From positions 24,924,001 to 24,988,000 of the forward strand of contig OX377202.1 in NCBI GenBank assembly GCA_947396885.1: a stretch of 64,000 nucleotides of DNA, written 5' to 3'. Made by a program: the position numbers and the translations under genes. Positions 43,512 through 55,219 of this stretch are shown here, piece after piece (within the stretch, counting starts at the first letter, position 1; every line of letters starts with the position of its first letter). A model generated the notes under the pieces. The model searched no databases and had not been told where the DNA came from. It was given only the letters and a program-made list of their open reading frames with translations. This stretch comes from Heligmosomoides polygyrus polygyrus (taxonomy: Eukaryota > Nematoda > Chromadorea > Rhabditida > Heligmosomidae).

Positions 43512-44432
43512 AGTTTGCTGAGCAAACCACTTCGGTTAAGAAATCAACTAGCAGGGCCGCTGACCCTCATAAATACAACCGAGTTTTAATCGAGTTTTAT
43601 GGCTCAGTTCCCGCCTATTCCAAGCAAACTTTACGCTCAGGGGTCGGAGATTCGGCACTAGGCTTTTCTGGGAAGAACAAAATTGGGTTGCTTTCCGCCA
43701 AGCAACCAAAAGACACGGTACAGGTTAATCATGCATTGACATTGCCTCCACAACATTTCGGAGAAGGTGAGCCACTGACTCGTCCCACAGAGCATTGAGC
43801 AATGTCGACATTTACCTCTTCCTTTACCACGTTACTTCAGGAGATCTGGAAGATCCTGATCCATTAAACCGAGTGGAAGTCATATCACAATCTCTGCAAA
43901 TAACAAATACGTCAAACTTGGAAAACGTAAAGTTTCGCCGCTTAACCAGTATAGGTAACTGGAACCTAAAAGGTAATCCGAAAAGCTATGTGTCACATCC
44001 AGCATTGTTTGTTAACGGTAGCAACTATTTCAGAACCAGCCGTTGTGATAACAAATAATTATAATTTGGGAGATATTGAGGCCCACTCTTTGGTGTTTGT
44101 AGCAACATCTCATCCTCAAACGGCTGTTATTACAAACAATCGATTTTCTGGACGAAATAGAATAGTAGATCGTTTAAAACTCCTTGTTCACCCAATGCAG
44201 CTTGACATCGATAACTACAAAGTTAACACGTGTGAGTTAATAGGGATCTCGAACTTTTTTATCAAATATTAATGTATTACTATTCTTCACACATAATTCA
44301 GCATCATCTGTGGTTAACAAAGTAGTAAATATTATGATAAAGAAGCACCCTCACCTTAACTCTCAACAAGCGAATCTATTCTTCCCATCGATGGGAATCG
44401 TCATTCCATGCGGAGGCTCAAAAATTTACTAG
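43512..44432 (+). CDS. 3' end of a host gene, four exons, unknown function
   Basis: Exons 43,512-43,766, 43,841-43,954, 44,034-44,231 and 44,302-44,432 (TAG). Donors GTGAGC, GTAACT and GTGAGT and acceptors ending CTTCAG, ATTTCAG and ATTCAG give matching phases at all three junctions. Introns are about 70-80 bp, usual for nematodes. The readable product is about 230 residues: EFYGSVPAYSKQTLRSG, then DLEDPDPLNRVEVIS, then TNNYNLGDIEAHSLVFVATS, a second ITNN, DRLKLLVHPMQLDIDNY, and a C-terminus ending CGGSKIY. No membrane segment or known motif. The 5' exons are not found; the start of the first listed exon (acceptor-like TTAG) is weak. Coding status is well supported, function unknown. Confidence 0.6.
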
Positions 44433-44669
44433 CCGACGAGTCGTTACGTCCCTCCTGCATCTTAGAGATCGTTCAAAATTCTGGTAAGAGGTGATATAAG
44501 ATTGTAAGAAAAACTTCCCGCCACTCAATTTCGCGTTCCGCCTAATTTTTGAAAAGTCTTCTGAAACCTTCTCCCAATAACGCATATATAGGCTCACGTA
44601 TGAGCTACATTTACCACTATTGGCGTCATATTTCGTCAGGAATATGGCCCAGAAAATCGTTCTCAACAA

Positions 44670-45250
44670 GGTCGACTGCTTCTGCTTTACGAGTTCAAAA
44701 AGCAAAGCAGTGCAACGATCGTGCTAGATGTCATATGTGGAACGATGAATCCCATCACTGTCTCCTACGACAATGCGAAAGTATGGTTCCGTAAGTTCAA
44801 GAACGGAGACTTTTGCTTGGAAGGCTAGTCACGGTCTGGAAGGTCAGTTGCAGTGAGTTAGGAGTGCCTTCTGGAGCTGGAGCAGGAGGTTCCCGGAGTT
44901 GCGCCCGTGGATTGGCAGAGGAACTCGAATGAGTCACACCACTGCAGCTTAGCACCTGCCTAGCCTTGGGAAGACATATGGATGTGGTGCATGGATACCG
45001 TATGAACTTAGAGGCCACCAGCTGCAGGTGGCACACGATGCGTGCATGAACTTCTTGACTTTACGGCGAAATTTTTATTAGCTCGACAACCTCGTCACAG
45101 GTGACGAAAAGTGGTAGTCTCTAACAGCATGCGAAAGTGTCAGTGGCTCAGTCGCGGCGAAGCAGGATTTTCTACTTCAAGACCGAAACTTCATCCAAAA
45201 AAGGTAATGTTCAATGGTGCAACTGCAAAGGAGTGACTCACTAGATCCCT
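44670..45250 (+). pseudogene. mariner-family transposase fragment, decayed
   Basis: The plus strand reads VWFRKFKNGDFCLEG then SGRSVAVS (the FRKFKNGDFSLED, RSGRP region), later LGKTYGCGAWIPYELR, then DNLVTGDEKWSL with the first catalytic Asp intact. Stops and frame changes separate these pieces. The second half of the catalytic domain is absent or unrecognisable. Confidence 0.7.
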
Positions 45251-46160
45251 GCAAACACTACTTTCACCAGCGATGTCAACTGCAAAGAGCTGGATCGCGT
45301 TGAAGCAGCTCTTCGTTGAAAACAAGACAAGATCTTCCTTTCAGTCCACACCTTGCAAAGTAGACTCAGGAAAAACTCCAATGTTTCTGATGGTATCTTC
45401 TGCCCCACCCACCGTATTCATCGGTACCTGCTCCAACAGACAACCATCCGATTTTTTCGTTGTTGAACCTTTGCAGGAAAAACAATTCGATGACAGGGAA
45501 TTCGATGACAACTTGAAAAGTGCCTCATGATTTTTGTCTTCCTCAAAACCCCGACAATTCTTCAGAGGCGGGATCTGCAAATTACCTGATAAGTGGCAAT
45601 GTGTTGTAGATAGTAAAGGTGCACTCGTTCATTGATTTTTATATGTATGGAATAAGATAAATGAATCTGAAATAACTGCACAAGTGGCGAGATATTTTCC
45701 TTATAACTTCATATAGAGTGCATCAACAAAGACGAAAAACCACTCCGCATGATAAAATGGCGTTTGGGGAGTAGCTTCATAGATTCTCTCCATTATTCCA
45801 CCCTCCGAAGAAGGCGAAGAACTCAAACCACTGGATGAAACAGACTCTGTAAAAATGTTAGCCTGCTCCTCATAAAACTACAAGAAGAAACTGGATTTGG
45901 AATATTACAGCTAATAGAGCGCCCGTCAAAACTTTGTTTTGCTGACCGCACCACGTTGGTTGGTGCAAGGAGTAACGTAGTCGGGAGCGACGACCGCCGG
46001 GTGCAACACCTAACCAAGGCTTGTGTTCGGTCCCGTTCACGTCAAGTATGGGCCACACACACGCTCATATTGCCTTTGCAATATCCTACAGCCGACCCGT
46101 ATACTTTACGATTACCAATTCTACTGATCACGTACTCATTTGAACAGCGGTGGAACTATT
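45251..46160. other. no supported gene
   Basis: Open frames of up to 85 codons without recognised motifs. Confidence 0.35.
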
Positions 46161-47140
46161 AATAGAGTGCGTGGCGATGGCGGCTATTCTTCCTTCGCTG
46201 CGCCGCGAGCGGTCGCGTCGCGGACACGTGGCAAACGTGGAAAACAAGGTCAGCGCGGTCAGTCGATGTGGAAGGCGGCCGATGGTCGGTCGGTGGCTGC
46301 CCACTGCTCCGTGGACTCTCCCTGAGCGACGAAAGCAGTGGAAACTGCAGTGGAAAGCAGTGGAAATGTGGAAACATGGGCAGTTTGGATGGCACACACC
46401 CTGGAGTCCCTTCCCTAGCCTGATTCTGCGCTCGAAGAGCGCAGAATCCATTCCATCCGCGGACTCTCCCTGAGCGACGAAAGCAGTTCCCACATGGGCA
46501 GTTTGGATGGCACACACCCTGGAGTCCCTTCCCTAGCCTGATTCTGCGCTCGAAGAGCGCAGAATCCATCCGCGGACTCTCCCTGAGCGACGAAAGCAGT
46601 TCCCACATGGGCAGTTTGGATGGCACACACCCTGGAGTCCCTTCCCTAGCCTGATTCTGCGCTCGAAGAGCGCAGAATCCATCCGCGGACTCTCCCTGAG
46701 CGACGAAAGCAGTTCCCACATGGGCAGTTTGGATGGCACACACCCTGGAGTCCCTCCCCTAGCCTGATTCTGCGCTCGAAGAGCGCAGAATCCATCCGCG
46801 GACTCTCCCTGAGCGACGAAAGCAGTTCCCACATGGGCAGTTTGGATGGCACACACCCTGGAGTCCCTTCCCTAGCCTGATTCTGCGCTCGAAGAGCGCA
46901 GAATCCATCCGCGGACTCTCCCTGAGCGACAAAAGCAGTTCCCACAGGGCAGTTTGGATGGCACACACCCTGGATGCTGCGAGAACCCCAGCTGCGCACT
47001 CCCCCTGAGAGCGCACAGCTATGAAGGAAAGATTTCGCGCTCTGTCGCAAAGATGCGTGAGAATATAGCGGCGGGTGCGTGCGTGCGATGAGCGCTCGCG
47101 GCGTAGCGAAGGAAGAATAACCGCGATCGTGCGTGGCACG
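46161..47140. mobile_element. Repeat family B element with internal tandem array
   Basis: Left terminus GTGGCGATGGCGGCTATTCT then TCCTTCGCTGCGCCGCGAGC; right terminus is its inverse, CGCTCGCGGCGTAGCGAAGG then AAGAATAACCGCGATCG, ending 47,139. The interior holds the 113-bp array and, inverted, the block ATGAAGGAAAGATTTCGCGC (47,023) also seen near 27,660. Non-coding. Confidence 0.7.
46378..46972. repeat. 113-bp tandem array, about five units
   Basis: Units start GGGCAGTTTGG at 46,378, 46,496, 46,609, 46,722, 46,835 and 46,947, spaced 118, 113, 113, 113 and 112. Middle units are nearly identical. Each holds the palindrome ATTCTGCGCTC-GAA-GAGCGCAGAAT. Near-identity implies recent expansion or gene conversion. 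Confidence 0.9.
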
Positions 47141-47469
47141 TTGAAAACAGCGATTGATGAAGCCATCCATTATCCATACCCTTTCGGTCTCCTCCGATTG
47201 TGAAGCGGTAGAGATTTGGCCAGCATTGCCACTCTGCCTTGTTTCAGTGAATCCACCGCCATATGTCAGGTCAGGGCGTCCTTCTCTGTTTTGGGCACGG
47301 CCCTTTGTTAACCACAGCAATGTCCCATCACACCAATCGGTCCTTCTTACGATTGCTGCGTTGAGACAACATCCTATTTGGGCGTTGCTACCAAGCTGCG
47401 CGGCTATTCTGTTAAATTATGCAACTTATCATTTCTTCAACAGCAACTTTGTTAGTGGTAGCATTTCAG

Positions 47470-47682
47470 CCGGGGTACAACTCCACCGAGCAACGATTGC
47501 AGTGGCGATAGCGACTGCTGCAGCACTTCTGATTGCCATTATACTAGTATGCTGTGTAGCAGTACTAAGACGAATATATAACAAACGGATAGACAGCATT
47601 ATTTCAATGTCCTTAATATTAGCTGACGACTTCGATCTGGACGACAGTCAAAAAGATCGACTTCGACAGTACGCCAATGTAG
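47470..47682 (+). CDS. Candidate exon with one membrane segment
   Basis: Acceptor GCATTTCAG precedes and donor-like GTTTAT follows. The exon reads GVQLHRATIAVAIATAAALL, then IAIILVCCVAVLRRIYNKRI and SMSLILADDFDLDDSQKDRL: one strong hydrophobic helix and then a charged cytosolic-type tail. It ends in phase 1, which fits the start of the exon at 49,470 (joins as Asp). Open sequence extends upstream to 47,154, so the exon could be longer. No family recognised. Confidence 0.4.
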
Positions 47683-47739
47683 GTTTATGTTACGGACTGC
47701 TGGTTTCAGAGTTGTTGCTGAAGAAAATTTGACAATTCA

Positions 47740-49460
47740 ATCCTTTCAAAAATACAAACGGGTTCTTTATGAAGCATATAAGATTTAGGAGGTTCTAAAA
47801 ATAACTCTGGCAGATTGGAAAGCTTATTGTGAAAAGGTCATTACCATACCAAAACGAGGTATGATTTTTCTTAGATCGTTATATTACAATATAATATTAC
47901 AATAACACTCTACCATTCCATGGACGCTGCTGCAAAGCAGATTTCGTAATGCTTATGCACTATTCTAAGCAAAATTGATGCTTCTGAAAACAACGTGAAT
48001 GTTCTACAAATCGAAGCGAGCTTTTGACAGGTTAAATAATAGGCTCTCCAAGTTGGTTAGAATAATTTTTGTGTTCAAGGAAAATTTGAAAGAACTCTTT
48101 CTTTAAAATTTTAAGTTCAGCTGCCCGAAAGAGTGTAATAATTTTAAAATTGTCTATTTTATAGAAAATATAATGGGTTAAATTTTGTTTTAAATCACAA
48201 CAAGGAAGCAACCATTTTGTGCGTTAAAAGGCGAGATCGGACCATGCACTCGAAAAGGTCATCGCGAATTTTATTTGACTGATCTTGTAAGTGGCGCTTA
48301 CATTAAGCACCAACGTCAGGATGTGTGTTTTTTTTACAAATTTTATTGTTTGTTGTTAACACACAATGAAAAATAAAATTGTGCTATCAATCAGATAAAT
48401 ATCGCGACCGACTTGTACTAAGAAATGGCACAATCTCATCTATTGGCACTCAAAAATGGTCATCTTCCTGCTTTTTAAAACAAGCTCAAAACCACTATTT
48501 TCCTCAACACGATGACAACTTCATAAAATTTTAAAGAATGTGTTCCAATAAGGGTAAGCTAATTAAAACCTCCAGAAAGTCATAGTACAATTTTCTTTAA
48601 ATAAAAAAATTTCAAAAGCAATATTACTATATACCTTATGGGAATGGGGAACCGCTGCGCTGCTAAGAATTGTTTCCAATCTGAATGTGCCAGCGAAAAA
48701 GACCTGGAGAGCTACCGAGGCAGCGTCGGTTCAAAACGTTTCACATAGAATTAAAAAAGACTGCTATGCATGCATTGGTTCCCAGCATGTAATGTCAATA
48801 CACGGTAAGAGCAGACCGCGCCGGCAAGCGGGTCAGATGCTGAAGAAAAACGAAAGAGGAGAAGAACAGAGATTAAGAACCTACTTTTGAAGGACAAAGC
48901 GATGCATTATCATCTTCCGGAATCGAGTTTGGAGCCGATATGCACAACCGTTAACAGCTACCATTACCTTGGCTTTCCTGTGGACACATTCACGGATGGC
49001 GAAGCTTCTTGGGCCAGCGTTAAACATCCTGGTCCCCTCAAGGGAGTGATATTCCGGAAGGTGTTACCGGAATAGCATCAAGAATTAGTTCGATTTTTTA
49101 CATCGAGAACCAGATAAAATTTACTGCAGTCTCTAACCAACGAAGATATTGCTTACCACCTCTACAACTAATTTTTTGAGGTTCATCCATCAGAGAATTA
49201 GTAGCGGTTGTGAGAAACGAAAGAAATTAATCACTGTAAGGGAGTTGGGTTAGTGCTAAAGAAGACTTCGATACGCATGATTCGTATATTGAAACAAAAA
49301 TCTAAGAGCATTCAATTTTGACTTAAAACCTTTTCTTATTTCCGCTTCGTGCGAAGGGTTGGATTTTCTGAGATGAGACTCGTGCATTATAGGTTTTGTG
49401 ATTCAAATATGCTTTGCCTTGAAATTTTTAGCATACAGCATTGTACCAAAAACCACAGCC
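47740..49460. other. no firmly supported gene
   Basis: AT-rich intron-like sequence to 48,600; two open stretches at 48,687-48,890 and 48,887-49,075 have no recognised motif. Confidence 0.35.
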
Positions 49461-49469
49461 CCATTTCAG

Positions 49470-49684
49470 ATCCGAATTACCGTAAAAAACCGAAGAAAAC
49501 TCCAGAAGAACGCAAAGCTGAACAGCAATTAAAAATGATGAACATTGAAATAAAGAAGAAAAGAGGGCCTGTAAGAAAGGCGGAACTACCTAAAGAATAT
49601 GCTGAGTTGACTTCACCTATGTTGGACAAAAGAAGACAGCTGTACTTGACGCCACGACAGAAATCAGAATTTGCCACATTCACG
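49470..49684 (+). CDS. Candidate exon, Lys-rich
   Basis: Acceptor CCATTTCAG and donor GTACGC bound a 215-nt open segment: DPNYRKKPKKTPEERKAEQQ, then MMNIEIKKKRGPVRKAEL and PKEYAELTSPMLDKRRQLYL. Highly charged and probably cytosolic or disordered. Starts needing one base, ends in phase 0. A following segment (49,832-49,971, STDEDHNLGWGGDLYAGYNK, then MPTKPGDTLVIG) has a GCAG acceptor and GTGAGT donor and is phase-compatible. Confidence 0.45.
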
Positions 49685-49831
49685 GTACGCTTTAGTGAGC
49701 GGATTTTTCAGGAGACCTATACTTCTTACCGGAATTAAGAATTTCTGTCGTCTGATTGTGAGCACAGAACGATCACACTTCTCTACCGGAAGAGATTCAG
49801 CCCTGTGTCGGTGAAAGAGGTCAAATTGCAG

Positions 49832-49971
49832 AGAAGTACAGACGAAGACCACAACCTAGGATGGGGCGGAGATCTCTACGCCGGCTACAACAAGATTTTC
49901 ATGGGCGGAGAACAAGGCAAAATCGTGCGACGTGAGATGCCAACGAAACCAGGAGACACTCTCGTGATAGG
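49832..49971 (+). CDS. Candidate exon
   Basis: Acceptor AAATTGCAG, donor-like GTGAGT at about 49,972. Reading: RSTDEDHNLGWGGDLYAGYN, then KIFMGGEQGKIVRREMPTKP and GDTLVIG, ending in phase 1. A longer version could start at the ATTCAG near 49,799. No domain recognised. Confidence 0.35.
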
Positions 49972-50299
49972 AAGTGAGTCCATGATGTTTTGTATGAAGA
50001 TAAATTTGCTCGTTGGAGAGGGAACCGATTTCTTAGCTATTTGTCTATCTTGTTAAATTGGGTACGTTGCCATTGTCGAACACACAACAATTCAGTAGTT
50101 GACGGTAGTTATTCCGCAAGCAGTGACGATGTTCTGATGATGTTATGGATTAATCGCGCTATTAATGTCATTATGAATATTCTTTCCCTAAAAATCACAG
50201 TTCAAGCTCTGCGCTTTTGGTCGCAACGCAGTGTTTCTTTAGCTGCCAAGGCGCTCAAACGCTCCAGATTTCAGCAAATATGAAGACCTAGTGCTCACC

Positions 50300-51320
50300 T
50301 TCGCTAAATCGAGTGGACCATAATTTTGTCTGGGGCTTGAAAAACTGTTTAAGTGCATGAATACGTGCTTTATCTTAGAAACGAAGCACTACAAATTCTC
50401 AGGTGACTAGACATTCAACCAGTTGCGGAAGACAGTAAATCTCATAATACACTTTCCAAATTTTCGTAAAATGGCGTGGTTTACCTTCGTTATTAACGTT
50501 GACAATACTCAATATCATGTTTTGCAACTGGTTTCGAATTCAGCAGAACCAAACGTTAATTTCTGAAACTTTTAGAGCCGATCTTCACCAATATAGACCT
50601 TTTGAGAAGGCACGAGCCCTTTGAATTACAGGAGAGAAGAACGATGCTCAAATTGAGATGAAATGTGAAAATATTAACATGCTGTCGCCATGTGTCATCG
50701 AGTTTAAAATGATGATCAAAACCAAGCGGTTAAGATGGAGCAAAAATATTCCGCCGTCTCACACGTTCAGTACCAGTGCCTTGATCTTCAATGGATGGTA
50801 AGTCCACCTACTGTTTAAAAGACTCTTCTTATAAATTTGGAAGAGCATGTATGTAGACGAAGCAAGAAAAGTATAGAATGTCATAAAAGAGTTTTAAAAA
50901 CGTGATCTATATAAACCTTAATTGCCATCATTCTGAAAAAAAGCGCGGTGCATGATAGCGACTAAGCATCAGTACGATTTTAGGGTTGACGACGGCTTTC
51001 CTAAAGATCTAAGGAGTCTAATGCGTTTGCTTTACTCAGCTGCAATGGATACGAGAAGGTCTACGGTATGATTGTTACGGCGCAATAAGCTTCACTTTTA
51101 TCGTTTTCTAGCACTCCCACTAAATATTTCTGCGCTCATATGGTCTGGTTTTACACATATTTTTCAACAAATAGGTATCGAAAGGGATTTTCCCTTGGAG
51201 ACGTTTATCAGTAACCAATGAATAAACAAGAAAAGCATAGAATCTGGTGTCCTTTGGACACGAACATCTAGCATAGGATAAACGAGTATGTAAGAAAAAG
51301 CGTTTCAGATTCTCGTCGGA
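50300..51320. other. no supported gene
   Basis: No motif or splice-consistent open frame was found. Confidence 0.35.
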
Positions 51321-51330
51321 TATTCTACAG

Positions 51331-51593
51331 ATGCCTCTTGCGAGCTGTGCTGGATGATGGTTATTTTGGTGAAAGCCGTTTTAGGAATGGCAACTGCAGC
51401 ACGTTTGTCGTCGATACTGGAAGCTTGCATAAGTACTGTATACACTTACAAAATACTGGCTCATTTTTACTCCACTGTTGTTTTAGTTATTCTGAGGCCG
51501 AGCTTTCTTACGCCACATCACTTCTTCTACTTTCTCAAATTCATCCTCAACTGGTCTACGGCTGTTGGCGTTCTCACGGACAAGGACATGGAG
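51331..51593 (+). CDS. Candidate exon, hydrophobic
   Basis: Acceptor TTCTACAG, donor-like GTTTGT. The 87-codon frame reads CELCWMMVILVKAVLGMATA, then YKILAHFYSTVVLVILRPSF and FLKFILNWSTAVGVLTDKDM: two or three membrane segments. It needs one base from the previous exon, compatible with the exon ending near 49,971, and ends in phase 0. A chemoreceptor-type protein is possible but not shown. Confidence 0.35.
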
Positions 51594-51869
51594 GTTTGTT
51601 CTAAAAAATTAGCACGCCTCCACTGGACAAAAATTGACGACATATAATTAGTTCTAATGACACTGAAAATATTATGTTGCCACTTAAGTTCTGTTCGGTT
51701 TTCGACAACTTTACGGTGCAACATCTTAGCGAAAAGTAATGTTTATTAATCAAAGTAGAAACCGCTGCACTTTCCCCTACGATATACAAGAGAATTAATT
51801 CCATTGCGGAAGAAATCTGAAATCCTTTAAGCAATGAAACACTTAAAGGCAATTTCGACATCTTCACCT

Positions 51870-52420
51870 TTTCTCGTTGAGGAAACCATCGAGATTTTCG
51901 AAAAGAGGAAAGTTTGTCGGGGTTAGGTCCGTTGAATAAGCGGGACCCGGTCGAGAATCGGAGACGTTTTTGTCCGTTATAATAAGGGAAGAACAGATCT
52001 CCAGGCTACACCTCTGCTGCTCCTCAGTGAGTTCGTGGGCCACCCAATTATCCAGCTTTTTCACCTTGCCCAGCGCATCTAGGTCCGTCGAAATGGTTGT
52101 ACGACTGAGAACAAGTTCTGTGCTCTTCTCACGTACAGCTCCTCGTGGATCGGCCTCCACTCTTTTTTCAAACGTCCGTTATCACATTTGGGTGGTCGTC
52201 CTGAACGGACCCTGTCTTCGAGGTTCACGTCTCCAACGTTGAAATTCTGCTACCATCCGCGCACGGTGCGTGCGTTCGTTAGCGGAGTCCTCTCCACACG
52301 CCATCTTAATGTTTTGAGTTCCGTCGCTCACACCGTGGCCAAGCTTGGACTCATGAAGCATTATTATTACCCACGGAAGTGCATTTTTCCATGGATTTGT
52401 CCAGCACCTAAAACAATTCA
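51870..52420 (-). pseudogene. mariner-family transposase with central deletion
   Basis: The minus strand starts with QNIKMACGEDSANERT (the NIC, NERTV helix-turn-helix region), then DLDALGKVKKLDNWVAHELT and CSLEICSSL, and jumps to AYSTDLTPTNFPLF then LDGFLNEKR. The part with the first and second catalytic Asp is deleted, and the third has become Asn (PTN). Dead. Confidence 0.75.
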
Positions 52421-52429
52421 AAGTTCGCG

Positions 52430-53500
52430 ACTTTTAAAAAACAGTCTGATAAGTTTTATAGGGCGAAACAAGCGCTACAAAACAGTAAACCAGTTATATA
52501 CAATTACTTTCTCTATCCATGAAAAAACAATCACAGAGTAAGGTCTACCGGAATCGGAAAGAACTTATGTGACAATCTAACACATATGCATACTAAGTCA
52601 TCCAGTTCTATATACCAGGTAGTTGGTAGTTTACTGTTTAGTTTCTTCACACAACAACTTATTTCGAAAGAGCTGATGTCAACTTTATTTGCTTACTGCT
52701 TTGGCAGTGATGTAAAGAGTACCGTACTTGAATCCACCAGATGTTGTTCATAACCACGGCGATTGAAAAAAAATAACAAACGATTTCATCGTGGAGAGAC
52801 AAGGAGCAACAGCGATGTCGCTGCTGAAAACAATCTCGCGTCAACAATTTCATCAAAGATACATATATGCTCGAGATAACCCTGATACTTCCAGGTGATT
52901 AACGAATGGAGGAATGAATACCATAAGGAAGAAGTCAAAGCTGAAGCGAGATTGTATGGACGGCCGTATCTCAGAGTGATGTACTGTCTTTCTCTATAGA
53001 AGCCTTATTTTTCTTGGAAGCATAAGGAAGAAGCGGGTGCCTCAAGTCATTTGCGCGTTACTTTAGCAACCGTTTTAAATCTTACAACATTATTGATGCT
53101 GTCGGAAAAATCCTGCTACAAAATTTTGAAACATTTTTGAAGATAAAACTGTTACGGTTCGTTTTGTGCCACTGACTTATAGCCAAACATTATTGAAACT
53201 ATCCGCATGTTACCAGATGCTTCTTAGGGGAATGAAAGCAATAATGAACCAGACTTGGGTGCCCGTAACACGGGCACCCAAGTCTGGTGAAAGTCGACTG
53301 AATTCAGTCTCTCCTTCTCCGCCTTCGTAGTAAGAACTCTATGGGGATCTTAGTAACGAGAGATGAGTCCTACGGATGGATTCACCAACAATTAAACCTG
53401 CTGCTATGGGTTGTAATGGGTGCAGATATGATAAAGGATAGACATAAATGCTTTACGCGAGATATTTCTACTCGTTATACCCCGCACACACACAGGTTTA
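52430..53500. other. no supported gene
   Basis: At 53,249-53,288 a perfect inverted repeat pairs CCAGACTTGGGTGCCCGT with ACGGGCACCCAAGTCTGG. Otherwise nothing is recognised. Confidence 0.4.
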
Positions 53501-53525
53501 ATAGTTGATGACTCCTGCCCTTCAG

Positions 53526-53616
53526 TCTTCTACCTCGTCCATACCCGGAAAACCCAATGGCTCATTCAAGAGAACCATCTCCAAAGCAATTAAAGTACGA
53601 TCTCCACCAGAGGAAG
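53526..53616 (+). CDS. Candidate exon, Ser/Lys/Pro-rich
   Basis: Acceptor CCCTTCAG and donor GTAATA bound 30 codons: SSTSSIPGKPNGSFKRTISK, then AIKVRSPPEE. Starts in phase 0, matching the exon ending at 51,593. Composition resembles the last exon at 55,945. Confidence 0.3.
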
Positions 53617-53933
53617 GTAATATTGTGACGTTGGTGGGACTACCAAGGAATGCTCTACCACGAGTTTCTAGGAGTCGTGCCGCAGTGACTTCTAACATCT
53701 ACGCTTTCCGCCTGCAAAAGATGAGTGAGGAAATGCAGCGGAAGTGACCGGGAAGAAGGAATTCTTTGCAGCGATTCTTGTCTAGACGTTGCAAAGATAG
53801 ACAGAAGTTGTAGGAGCTTGTGTGAGAGGAACTACCCCATACTCCCGATTTGCCGGAGGTTGACCATCTGAATAGCGCCTCATCCGTGCTCTTAAGCAAA
53901 ATCTGAAGGATAAACTCTTGATCTGTGCAGCTA

Positions 53934-55215
53934 CAGGGTGCGCAAAAATTACCCGCACAGGGTACGACGCAGCCCACAACTACTAGCAGAACTGGATTCC
54001 GAGCTCCATATTGGAATAAGTTATGCACTTATACCACTTGCAAATGTGTTCCAAGTTTGAGCTCATGAAAGCTTACGGAGCGGTAACGGCAAAGAGAAAT
54101 CTCAAACGATCGGCCATCTTCAGTCAGCACCTTTCAGGTCGCAGCGCTATTTTTATCGACAATTATCTCAATGTTCCTGGTCGAAGGTGTATGATGCCAT
54201 AAAACGATACAAGCATCTTGGCACCTGGCATCTGGGCGAGGTAAGAAATCGACTGCTTTCAATCCGGAAACGACAAACAAGGTTCGCGAGCGGATTCGTC
54301 GTAATCCTCGCCGTTCGATGAGAAAAGCGGCTCAAGAACTCAATATTTCTGCAAGCAGTCTTATACCCATTGTCAGGAAGAAGCTGAAGATCTATCCATA
54401 TCGTATTCAAGTGTTCACACGCTAACTGAGAGAATGAAAGCTCAGCGACTACGAAGATGCAAGGACTTGCTGAAGCGTTTCGCGAATGGCACGCACCGCG
54501 CGGTCGTTTTTCTGATGAGAAAGTCTTTACCCTGGAACCCACGGTGAATCGTCAAAACAACACAGAATGTTGGAGCTGCTATCCGCGACGGAAACTGGTT
54601 GGTAGAACGGCACATCCGGCTTCAGTTATGGTTTGGGGTGCGATTACTTCAGACGGCAAGTCCTCATTAGTTTTTGTCGCACGTCAAAATTAACAATGAC
54701 GAGTACCAGAAAACGACTTTGGAGGACGCGTTGAAGTCCGTGAAGTTCGGGGCCAATGCACACTTCGGTAATGACAGATGGCGCTTCTAGCAAGACCCTG
54801 CGCCTGCACTCTAGGCGAGGACAACGCAGCAGTGGTGCAAACGTGAGCTCGCGGATTTTATTGCGCACGAAGACTGGCCTTCGAATTCAACGGATTTGAG
54901 TCCTCCCGATTCCTCTGTCTGGTCAGTTATTGACAGCAAGGTCTGCTCTACTCAACACGCAAGTTTGGCTTCTCTGAAAGCTTCCCCTGAAGCATGGAAC
55001 GGAATGAGCGACGACTACCTCCGTGCCACGTGTGATGCGTTCGATACTCGTCTGAGGATTTGTGTTCGCAAGAAAGGCGGCCACTTCGAATGACTTTGAG
55101 ATGTTTTTATTAATAAAGGAATAAAGAAGGTATATGGTAAGTTTTGTTGTCAATTCCGCATTTGTGTTGAAGGTACACTGTGATATCTTTGTGCGGGTAA
55201 TTTTTGCGCACCTTG
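53934..55215 (+). mobile_element. maT-type (D37D) Tc1/mariner transposon, decayed
   Basis: Terminal repeats CAGGGTGCGCAAAAATTACC (53,934) and the near-exact complement ending 55,215; TA precedes the left end and TG follows the right. Length 1,282 bp. The transposase is frameshifted: AIKRYKHLGTWHLGE, then NPETTNKVRERIRRNPRRSM and RKAAQELNISASS (DNA-binding part), SDEKVFTLEPTVNRQNN (first Asp), GRTAHPASVMVWGAITSDGK, QDPAPAL, a stop, ARTTQQWCKRELADFIAHED, then STDLSPPD. Spacing between second and third Asp is 37, which marks the maT clade rather than mariner (34D) or Tc1 (34E). The three Asp survive but at least three frame breaks and a stop disable it. Confidence 0.8.
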
Positions 55216-55219
55216 TGGA

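Noticed and set aside
46378..46972. CRISPR-like array
   Set aside because: Period 113 bp with no spacer variation, inside a eukaryotic TIR element.
46159..47320. Long minus-strand open frames (up to about 224 codons)
   Set aside because: They run through the 113-bp array. Because 113 is not a multiple of three and the unit has no minus-strand stop, all three frames stay open and repeat the same peptides. No start or homology supports a gene.
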